Below are positions 26,051 to 31,354 of a stretch of 31,354 nt of DNA, one piece after another (within the stretch, counting starts at the first letter, position 1; every line of letters begins with the position of its first letter). This DNA is from an uncultured Eubacteriales bacterium. GTDB lineage: Bacteria > Bacillota > Clostridia > Oscillospirales > Butyricicoccaceae. Location of the stretch: assembly GCA_934636325.1 (NCBI GenBank), contig CAKUAK010000015.1:1-31354 (forward strand), read 5' to 3'. The notes under the pieces are model-generated. The model made no database searches and was not told the DNA's origin. It saw nothing but the letters and a program-made list of their open reading frames with translations. Made by a program: the position numbers and the translations under genes.

Positions 26051-26563
26051 ATGAACAACCGCTTGTTTATCATCGAACGCGCGCGGCCGGAGGACGCCGC
26101 CCCGCTGCTGGATTATCTGAAGATCGTAGGCGGCGAGACAGATAACCTCAGCTTCGGCGCGGAGGGCGTGCCGTTCAGCCTTGAAGCAGAGCAGGACTAT
26201 CTGCGCGCTCAATGCGGGTCGGCAGATAATGTTCAGTATCTGGCCAAGGCGGACGGAGAGATCATCGGCACGGCAAGTTTGATCCGCAAGCCCAACCGAA
26301 TGAGCCATCGCGGCGAGCTGGGCATCAGCCTGAAAAAAGCATGGTGGGGCTGCGGTGCGGCCTCGGCTTTGATGGAAGTGCTGCTTGCCTTTGCCAAAGA
26401 AAACGGCTTCGAGCAGCTCGATCTTGAGGTTCGCAGCAGCAATGTCCGCGCCATCCGGCTGGAGGAGAAATACGGTTTTCGGAAGCTGTGCACCTTCCCC
26501 GGCTTTTTTAAGATCAATGGTCAGCTCATAGATTTCGATCTGATGTATCTCCCTATCGGCTGA
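26051..26563 (+). CDS. GNAT family N-acetyltransferase
   Basis: The protein has 170 residues with the GNAT fold: strand IIGTASLIRKP, a GELGISLKKAWWGCGAASAL acetyl-CoA loop and the LDLEVRSSNVRAIRLEEKYG and F motif shared with RimJ/RimL-like and YhhY-like acetyltransferases. AAGGAG lies 8–9 nt before ATG 26051. It sits between the KTR/unknown relic and the ArsR-like gene. Together with the TetR it repeats the TetR–GNAT association seen at 15.4–16.7 kb. The substrate is unknown. Confidence 0.9.
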   Translation: MNNRLFIIERARPEDAAPLLDYLKIVGGETDNLSFGAEGVPFSLEAEQDYLRAQCGSADNVQYLAKADGEIIGTASLIRKPNRMSHRGELGISLKKAWWGCGAASALMEVLLAFAKENGFEQLDLEVRSSNVRAIRLEEKYGFRKLCTFPGFFKINGQLIDFDLMYLPIG

Positions 26564-26641
26564 ATTATAAAACGAAAAATCCACCCCCCTGATCTTCAAT
26601 GCCCACGGCATGTCTTCGGCCGCATGAACAGACATGCTCAC

Positions 26642-26669
26642 TTGACATTCTCATAAATGAGAATATAAT
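26642..26669 (+). promoter_or_regulatory. Promoter with ArsR-type palindromic operator
   Basis: TTGACA and TATAAT, both perfect, are separated by 16 nt. The spacer is occupied by ATTCTCA-TAAA-TGAGAAT (26647–26664), an exact 7-bp inverted repeat as bound by winged-helix ArsR-like repressors. Autoregulation of the following gene is likely. Confidence 0.75.
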
Positions 26670-26705
26670 ATAAACAGAAAATGATCCAGGGAGTGACATC
26701 ATAAG

Positions 26706-27215
26706 ATGGAGATAGCCGAGATCGTAATGAACCCCGTCCGCCAAAGGATCTTTCAATATTTTCTGCTCCACGAAACGGGTACGGTAAAGGAGCTCAAAAA
26801 GGCGCTGCCCGATATCCCCAGCGCAAGCCTTTATCGCCATATCAAAATTCTCTCCGACAGCTCTATCCTTACGGTCGTGGGTGAAAACCGAATTTGAGGC
26901 ACGGTCGAAAGCGTCTATAAATTAAATAAGGATGCCCTGGCGATAGAGGATGAGACCGGGAATGCCGTGCAAATGTCGCTGCTCAGTATCTGCGCGTCAT
27001 TCGCAAGGTATTTTTCGGGCGGCAAGGCCGATCCTAAAAAGGATATGCTGATTCTCACGAATTGTACGCTGATGCTGACCGACGAGCAGTTTTCCGGCTT
27101 CCTTTCCGAGATCAACGAGGTCGCGCTCAAGTATATGAAGGCCGAAGCGTCCGCGGACAGCAAAATGCGGCAGATAACCCTTATATCCGCCCCGGCAAGC
27201 GGGCAGGTGATCTAA
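26706..27215 (+). pseudogene. ArsR-like winged-helix regulator with in-frame TGA
   Basis: The N-terminus is a winged helix: VMNPVRQRIFQYFLLHETGT, VKELKKALPDIPSASLYRHI and KILSDSSILTVVGENRI. Then comes TGA at 26895–26897, and the same frame goes on with GTVESVYKLNKDAL…SLLSICASFARYF…CTLMLTDEQFSGFLSEINEV to TAA 27215. CGA (Arg) to TGA is the simplest explanation, in the wing of the DNA-binding domain. The next gene (KTR) starts 1 nt after the stop. Unless suppressed, the repressor is lost and the downstream KTR–ABC genes may be constitutive. Confidence 0.8.
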
Positions 27216-27216
27216 A

Positions 27217-27405
27217 ATGGCCGAGACCATGAGACCGGGGCACGACTGGCTGCGCTGCCCCAGATGCGGCGGCAAAACGAGGGTACAGCTGCGTCCCCAT
27301 ACGGTGCTTGAGGACTTTCCTCTTTTTTGCCCAAAGTGCCGGTACGCATGTGTGATACATTTCAAAAACGGAAAAACAGAAGAGATCAAAATGCCCGACG
27401 CTTAG
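27217..27405 (+). CDS. Cysteine-rich KTR domain protein
   Basis: This 62-residue zinc ribbon has Cys at about 14, 17, 38 and 41 (WLRCPRCGGKTRVQL…FPLFCPKCRYACVI), the KTR signature, and ends in PDA. The following bases, TAGACGCAGTGCCGATCA, match the tail of the other KTR gene (AAGACGCAGTGCTGATCG): the Lys codon after PDA has become TAG, and the 5' arm of the old terminator persists while its 3' arm is gone. The function of KTR proteins is unknown; they typically accompany mobile resistance genes. The ATG is 1 nt after the ArsR-like stop and 27 nt before the ABC gene start. Confidence 0.8.
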   Translation: MAETMRPGHDWLRCPRCGGKTRVQLRPHTVLEDFPLFCPKCRYACVIHFKNGKTEEIKMPDA

Positions 27406-27432
27406 ACGCAGTGCCGATCAGGGAAGATATAT

Positions 27433-28356
27433 ATGAAAGCAATTACAGCAGAAGGATTATCAAAGGTATATGAGGGCGGCATCACCGCGGTCGACGGGAT
27501 CGGCCTTTCGCTTGATAAGGGAGAAATATTCGGGTTTTTGGGTCCCAACGGCGCTGGGAAAACAACGACGATAAAGCTGCTCTGCGGCATGCTGGCCCCA
27601 TCCGGCGGCACATGCCGGGTGTTGGGGATCGACCCCGCCAAAGACCCCGGACCGCTGCACCAGGCGGCCGGTGTTGTGACCGAGCATGCCCAGATGTATG
27701 ACCATATGACGGCTTTGGAGAACCTGCAATTTTACGGCGCGCTTTTCGGTATGGGACGTTCGGAATGTATCGAAAGGGCAAGGACGCTCCTGCGGCGGCT
27801 CGATCTGGCAGATGCGGCAGAGCGCAGACTGGCCGCCTATTCGACCGGCATGCGCCAGAGGCTCTCTTTGGCCAGAGCATTGCTCCATCGCCCGCAGATC
27901 CTCTTTCTTGACGAGCCGACCTCCGGCCTTGACCCGGAGAGCGCGCAGAATGTAAACTCTATGATCCGCGAACAGGCCGCCGAAGGGACCACCGTGTTTC
28001 TTTGCACCCACCAGCTTCGGTATGCGCAGGAGATATGCACGACATACGGGCTGATAAACAAGGGGCGCCTGTTTGCCGCGGGAAATATCACCAAGCTGCG
28101 CTCCATGGTCAGCCGGAATATCAAGGTGCGGATAAAGGCAAGCCTCATGCCAAATGACATGGCATGTCAAATGGTCGGCGATCACATCTATGACATTGAC
28201 GTCGATTCAGAGCGCGACATCCCCCTTATTGTGAAAAGGATCGTAGATGCGGGCGGCGATCTGTACCATGTATCGGAAAAACAGCTGTCGTTGGAAGAGA
28301 TCTATTTTTCACTGATAGACAGGGATCACGCTGAAACGGAGGGCGAGAGCTTATGA
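27433..28356 (+). CDS. ABC transporter ATP-binding protein (CcmA/NatA type)
   Basis: This 307-residue ATPase has Walker A GPNGAGKTT, signature YSTGMRQRLSLARAL, Walker B ILFLDEPTSGLDP and H-loop CTHQ. A C-terminal extension (~80 residues, to SLIDRDHAETEGES) is typical of ABC-2 exporters for ions, lipids or drugs. GGGAAG precedes the ATG. The stop overlaps the permease start (ATGA), and the pair is almost certainly one exporter. It lies downstream of the broken ArsR-like regulator and KTR gene. The substrate cannot be told. Confidence 0.94.
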   Translation: MKAITAEGLSKVYEGGITAVDGIGLSLDKGEIFGFLGPNGAGKTTTIKLLCGMLAPSGGTCRVLGIDPAKDPGPLHQAAGVVTEHAQMYDHMTALENLQFYGALFGMGRSECIERARTLLRRLDLADAAERRLAAYSTGMRQRLSLARALLHRPQILFLDEPTSGLDPESAQNVNSMIREQAAEGTTVFLCTHQLRYAQEICTTYGLINKGRLFAAGNITKLRSMVSRNIKVRIKASLMPNDMACQMVGDHIYDIDVDSERDIPLIVKRIVDAGGDLYHVSEKQLSLEEIYFSLIDRDHAETEGESL

Positions 28357-29141
28357 AGCCGGGAATGTCGACCCTTATAAAAAAGGATATCGGAAGCATC
28401 ACGTCAAACCGACAGGCCTTCGCGGTGCTTCTCATTACGCCCCTTACGCTGACCGTTGTTCTGCCGTCCGTCTTTGTGTTGGTAACTGTATTTGCCCCCG
28501 ACGCCGCTTCGGATCTTCAGAAGCTGTTGGATATGCTGCCCGCCGCAAGCGCGGCTTACAGCCGGCAGCAGAGGATATTCGACCTTATACTCAATAACAT
28601 CATGCCGGCCTTTTTCCTTATGATCCCCATCATGGCATCATCTGTTATGGCGGCAAGCTCTTTCGTGGGCGAAAAGGAAAAGCACACCCTCGAGACCCTG
28701 CTTTATTCTCCCCTCTCCTTAAAGCAGCTCTTCCGCTCAAAAATACTGGCCGCCCTTTCGGTCGGCATGATGATCTCTTTCATCTCTTTTGCCGCGATGC
28801 TGCTGGTATTGGAGACCGAGGTCTTGCTGCTTACCGGCCATCCGGTCATGCCGGCCACAAGCTGGCTTATCGTTATGCTCCTCCCCGCGCCTGCGCTCTC
28901 TCTTGCCGCCATCGCGGTTACCGTGCGCAGCTCGGCGAAAGCGCGGACCGTCGAGGAAGCGCAGCAGCGGGCCGTATTTCTGATCTTCCCGATCCTGGCC
29001 CTTGTGATCGGGCAGTTCGCGGGCATCATTATGATAAGTCTGGGGCTTCTCTGGGGCGTGGGCCTCGTTTTGGCGGCGCTTGATGTATTTCTTATGAAAG
29101 ACGCCGCGGGCAGCTTTACTTACGAAAAACTGCTGGGATAA
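28353..29141 (+). CDS. ABC-2 type transporter permease
   Basis: This 262-residue membrane protein has six predicted helices: LLITPLTLTVVLPSVFVLVT, then IMPAFFLMIPIMASSVM, and four more after the cytoplasmic loop. The ABC-2 signature FVGEKEKHTLETLLYSPLS is the contact helix for the ATPase. It is translationally coupled to the ATPase by a 4-nt overlap. It is probably an exporter half; no substrate-binding protein is present. Confidence 0.92.
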   Translation: MKPGMSTLIKKDIGSITSNRQAFAVLLITPLTLTVVLPSVFVLVTVFAPDAASDLQKLLDMLPAASAAYSRQQRIFDLILNNIMPAFFLMIPIMASSVMAASSFVGEKEKHTLETLLYSPLSLKQLFRSKILAALSVGMMISFISFAAMLLVLETEVLLLTGHPVMPATSWLIVMLLPAPALSLAAIAVTVRSSAKARTVEEAQQRAVFLIFPILALVIGQFAGIIMISLGLLWGVGLVLAALDVFLMKDAAGSFTYEKLLG

Positions 29142-29186
29142 AGCGCCTTTTTGACCCCCGTAAACAGGCGTGACACATCTAATAAA

Positions 29187-29238
29187 TACCCTCCTTCGTT
29201 TGCTTCCGCTGTCATTTCAGCGCATACGAAGGAGGGTA
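29187..29238 (-). terminator. Terminator of the ArsC/Spx-like gene
   Basis: TACCCTCCTTCGT and ACGAAGGAGGGTA (13 bp perfect) enclose an inner CGCTG/CAGCG hairpin. On the minus strand the stem is followed by TTTATT. It also stands 45 nt behind the ABC permease on the plus strand, without a T-tract there. Confidence 0.65.
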
Positions 29239-29246
29239 TGGTCATA

Positions 29247-29609
29247 TCAGGCGATATTTATTTTTTTCAGCCGCTCTGCCCATTCGGCTTCCTTAAATCC
29301 CACCAGAACGAGATCATCGCCCACCAAAATCGGGCGCTTGACCAACATTCCGTCTGTGGCAAGAAGCCTCAGCATATCCTCCTCGGACATGCCGGGCAGC
29401 TTATCCTTAAGCTCCATTGACTTATACAGCAGGCCGCTGGTGTTAAAAAACTTTCTGAGCGGCAGGCCGCTGCGCTGGTGCCATGCGGCCAGCTCTTCAT
29501 AAGTCGGGTTCTGCTGCTTTATATCCCGGAGCTCATAGGCGATCCGGTTTTCATCGAGCCACCTTTTGGCCTTCTGGCAGGTGGTGCATACAAGGACAAA
29601 GCAACACAT
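29247..29609 (-). CDS. ArsC/Spx-family thioredoxin-like protein
   Basis: The protein has 120 residues from ATG 29609. It carries CTTCQKAKRWLDENRIAYEL, then LRKFFNTSGLLYKS and the family signature KRPILVGDDLVLVGFKEAEW. These belong to the ArsC-like arsenate reductase/Spx/YffB superfamily, with a CxxC redox site. The N-terminus looks altered: MCCFVLVCTTC where homologues usually have a short strand ending in a Lys/Arg just before the CxxC. A 26-nt palindrome sits 6 nt upstream in place of a clean SD, and the frame is open upstream into an SH3-like relic. Expression may therefore be compromised. Confidence 0.75.
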   Translation of the reverse strand: MCCFVLVCTTCQKAKRWLDENRIAYELRDIKQQNPTYEELAAWHQRSGLPLRKFFNTSGLLYKSMELKDKLPGMSEEDMLRLLATDGMLVKRPILVGDDLVLVGFKEAEWAERLKKINIA

Positions 29610-29614
29610 GATGA

Positions 29615-29640
29615 TAGCGAGGACTTGAAAGTCCTCGCTA
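29615..29640. repeat. 26-nt near-perfect palindrome
   Basis: TAGCGAGGACTT and AAGTCCTCGCTA are exact complements separated by GA. The element lies at the junction of the truncated SH3-like ORF and the ArsC-like gene: its outer edge supplies the TAG stop of the former, and it ends 6 nt before the ATG of the latter. It may be a hairpin blocking initiation or a relic of an insertion or recombination event. Confidence 0.6.
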
Positions 29641-29805
29641 TTCAGCAAAGGCGAGATCAATTGTGGCAGAATACTGTATGTAGCACCATGTGCCTTCTTT
29701 CCACAGCGCGGTGACAACTTCGCCACTTGCAACGCTGCCTGCTGATGGATACAGCACAGAACCGGGCCCATAGCAGACAGCCTGCGCCGATTTCATTGTA
29801 GACAT
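29638..29805 (-). pseudogene. Truncated SH3-like domain protein
   Basis: From ATG 29805 with a G-rich SD (AAGGGGGG) a 55-codon frame reads SAQAVCYGPGSVLYPSAGSV and SGEVVTALWKEGTWCYIQYS, then IDLAFAE and stop at the palindrome. The pattern of hydrophobic strands with YGPGS, GE-V and W-x-YIQY is that of a bacterial SH3 domain of the kind found in cell-wall proteins. The last strand (usually GYIP-like) is missing, so the domain is cut. The family call is moderate. Confidence 0.5.
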
Positions 29806-29857
29806 ATTTCCCCCCCTTCATCTGTTAAAATCGGTGTTGGTGTGCAATCTGTTCTTT

Positions 29858-30613
29858 TCAGCAATTGGACTGCTGAACACGGCATGAGGTGTAGGTTAGC
29901 GGATACTTCGAGTCGCCGGATAAGGAGAAGGTTATGGTTACAGTCTCGCTGACATCAAGAACCGTTGCGTACTCCTCCTTTGAGAGGATCTCCAACATGG
30001 TATCGGCAAATTGGGGCGGCTGTAACTGGTCTTTGATCCCTGCCTGATCGCGGACGGCTTTCTGGTTTGGCGTTGCCTTCTCATATTCAGTGGTATAATC
30101 TTCATCCGCAAAATAAAAAGCGTCAAAGCTCGCGGTGTATTCTCCGTCGGCTACCGACAGCTCTTTCAACCGAAAGAAGCCGGAGCGCATGGTGTCCCCG
30201 GGGACTGCCAGATAGACATCATCCTTGAGCGTCAGGTACTTCGAGCTTTCATCCTGATATTCCGCTGTGCCAAAGAACTGCGTTACTGTTTTGGAAAATG
30301 CCTCTGTAGTAAGCGCCTTAGCCTGCGTGTAGTCAACGATCAACCAATCGGTATTGTTCAGCAGAACAAACAGCGTCAGATCATCCCAGCTTGGCAAATG
30401 GTCTTTTTCAAACGCAGGCAGCATAGCCAGCTCATAATTGTGCGCCTGATAGTACCGAAAAAATTGTGTTTCCAAACGCTCTGAATCCACCTCAGTTGCT
30501 TCTTTTAATGCAAGAAGCAGTCGTTCGGCAGGGTCATCAACTGTCTTTACCGTGCAGCCGGAAAACAATAATGACACCAGCAGTACACATAAAAACCAAA
30601 CCTTTTTGCGCAC
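29858..30613 (-). CDS. Predicted lipoprotein of unknown function
   Basis: The protein has 251 residues, with a lipoprotein signal peptide MRKKVWFLCVLLVSLLFSGC in which the lipobox Cys is the last residue shown; it would be anchored on the outside of the membrane. The mature part is acidic and mostly alpha/beta with no motif I recognise. The start is GTG 30613 with GAGGGGG 7 nt upstream. It is less GC-rich than the core genes. It lies 52 nt upstream of the SH3-like relic on the same strand, and its own upstream gap contains the terminator of the small peptide gene. Confidence 0.8.
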   Translation of the reverse strand: MRKKVWFLCVLLVSLLFSGCTVKTVDDPAERLLLALKEATEVDSERLETQFFRYYQAHNYELAMLPAFEKDHLPSWDDLTLFVLLNNTDWLIVDYTQAKALTTEAFSKTVTQFFGTAEYQDESSKYLTLKDDVYLAVPGDTMRSGFFRLKELSVADGEYTASFDAFYFADEDYTTEYEKATPNQKAVRDQAGIKDQLQPPQFADTMLEILSKEEYATVLDVSETVTITFSLSGDSKYPLTYTSCRVQQSNC

Positions 30614-30691
30614 TAAATCGCCCCCTCATCAATAATATGATCGTTAGACAGCGGCTTCGTATCGCGCTGTGCTGATAATGGTCATTGTATT

Positions 30692-30741
30692 CTAATAATA
30701 AAAGCGCACAAGCCGACTGATCGCCAGTCCGGCTCATGCGC
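30692..30741 (-). terminator. Terminator of small peptide gene
   Basis: On the minus strand GCGCATGAGCCGGACT pairs (one bulge, two mismatches/wobbles) with AGTCGGCTTGTGCGC around GGCGATC, followed by TTTTATTATTA. The stop codon of the 34-codon ORF lies in the 5' arm. Confidence 0.8.
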
Positions 30742-30838
30742 CAACAGAAACGAGTTTGATACGACCTCTCCATAATTGGGAGCCGCACCAATACCACCAA
30801 CACGCGAAGCCGAACCGGGCATCATTGGGACGATACAT
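30734..30838 (-). CDS. Possible 34-residue Trp/Cys-rich peptide
   Basis: ATG 30838 is preceded at 7 nt by GGAGG and at about 43–71 nt by a TTGCCT-17-TATAAT promoter. A terminator overlaps its stop. The peptide reads MYRPNDARFGFACWWYWCGS followed by QLWRGRIKLVSVGA: aromatic core with two Cys five residues apart, then a basic tail. No homologue comes to mind. A competing frame (from the ATG at about 30828, MMPGSASRVGGIGAAPNYG) runs through the terminator, so it is less likely but cannot be excluded. The transcription unit is well supported; that it encodes this peptide is inference. Confidence 0.5.
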   Translation of the reverse strand: MYRPNDARFGFACWWYWCGSQLWRGRIKLVSVGA

Positions 30839-30880
30839 GGCGTTACCTCCAATCATAGTTTGTCAGATAGTTACATAATT

Positions 30881-30909
30881 ATTATACCATGAATGGCCGA
30901 CGCAGGCAA
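30881..30909 (-). promoter_or_regulatory. Promoter of small peptide gene
   Basis: On the minus strand TTGCCT and a perfect TATAAT are separated by exactly 17 nt. The predicted start is near 30874, giving a ~36-nt leader. Confidence 0.7.
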
Positions 30910-31280
30910 TAGAGCGAAGCGTTCATCTTGACCGTTGGCGGCCGCCGGCTGCTGCGCTGCTGCACTTGCCGTTTTGCAAGCCACAGAAGAATTTCGGTAG
31001 CCACCGCTAAAATTACGCTGTCAGCCGCCTCCCTTCCCGTGGTATTGATGTGAAGCCCCATCGCCGCTATAACGAAAACACAATCTCAGATACAAAACGC
31101 CATTCCTCCGCCGCGCGGGATAAAGCTGCGGCAAAATACTTTTTCGGAGATGCAGTCTGGGCTTGGATCCGGGATGCTTTACCACGCCGTTTCTGAAATG
31201 CGTATCCTCGAACTTCTCGAAGAAAATAAATAATCCGAACCCATCTCTGATTAAGAAGATTTGGTTCGGATTATATTGGT
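30910..31280. other. Right-edge stretch without a confident gene
   Basis: No complete gene is supported. A short plus-strand frame ending at 31231 reads GMLYHAVSEMRILELLEENK and stops before a hairpin (AATCCGAACC/GGTTCGGATT, 31232–31272). It looks like the tail of a helical protein whose upstream part is out of frame or deleted. Confidence 0.35.
31232..31272. terminator. Terminator-like hairpin near right edge
   Basis: A 10-bp perfect stem AATCCGAACC/GGTTCGGATT with a 21-nt loop, followed by ATATT on the plus strand and AT-rich sequence on the minus strand. Confidence 0.5.
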
Positions 31281-31354
31281 TTGAAAGTAGCGACCTATGC
31301 TACCTGGGATTACTCCGAAAAACTGGTGCTTGACCGTGAAAGCGAGACTTTGGA
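31281..31354 (+). CDS. Possible partial coding region at window end
   Basis: From a TTG at 31281 the plus frame reads LKVATYATWDYSEKLVLDRE and SETL to the window edge, which has good protein character. There is no clear SD, and the frame is open back to about 31250. It continues beyond the window, so it cannot be identified here. Confidence 0.25.
   Translation, partial: MKVATYATWDYSEKLVLDRESETL

Noticed and set aside
25724..26641. 305-codon minus-strand frame
   Set aside because: Antisense to the unknown fragment and the GNAT gene; the GNAT frame has the acetyl-CoA motif and an SD.

Overview
This GC-rich window comes from a spore-forming Firmicute of the Clostridia. The evidence is the germination protease/SpoIIP pair, an FtsEX–M23–S41 division locus headed by a PucR/CdaR-type regulator, Mini-RNase III, and LytTR/GHKL (Agr-like) signalling. 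GC-rich spore-formers of the gut Oscillospirales/Ruminococcaceae type would fit, but the sequence does not give a species.

Region 1 (about 0.1–8.1 kb) is conserved core. On the minus strand, cdaR-like, ftsE, ftsX, an EnvC/PcsB-like M23 hydrolase and an S41 protease form one compact operon that couples an ABC-type signal to peptidoglycan cleavage. Behind it, also on the minus strand, is mrnC – metallophosphoesterase – rsuA-type pseudouridine synthase, with ATGA overlap and 2-nt spacing. A thioredoxin (+) and rpsT (-) follow, each with a recognisable promoter and terminator. Region 2 (8.2–12.0 kb, plus strand) carries gpr, spoIIP and the magnesium transporter gene mgtE. mgtE has a long structured leader that looks like a riboregulator.

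Region 3 (12.0–16.7 kb) holds regulation and signalling. It contains a compact minus-strand transcription unit under three 11-bp-spaced TTCRCR boxes (PhoP/PhoB-like), a small heavy-metal-associated (HMA) protein, a LemA-like membrane protein divergent from a LytTR response regulator/GHKL kinase pair, and a self-regulated TetR with a GNAT acetyltransferase.

Region 4 (16.7–27.4 kb) is an accessory, visibly decaying island. It includes a twice-frameshifted TraX-like gene, an unknown gene with an amber codon, a frameshifted small gene, a methyltransferase broken by TGA and joined to an ABC-exporter fragment, an intact UvrA-like paralogue, a ketopantoate-reductase-like gene, an AIPR-like (phage-resistance family) gene remnant of lower GC, a TetR with an amber codon, a frameshifted Cys-rich KTR gene, another GNAT, and an ArsR-like gene with TGA. 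Many of these families (GNAT, UvrA2-like, ABC, KTR, TetR) are typical of drug-resistance or conjugative-element cargo.

Region 5 (27.4–31.4 kb) has an intact KTR–ABC ATPase–ABC permease set, an ArsC/Spx-like protein, a truncated SH3-like ORF, a lipoprotein, a possible 34-codon Trp/Cys-rich peptide gene with its own promoter, SD and terminator, and a mostly empty right edge. No tRNA, rRNA, CRISPR array or intact insertion sequence was recognised.
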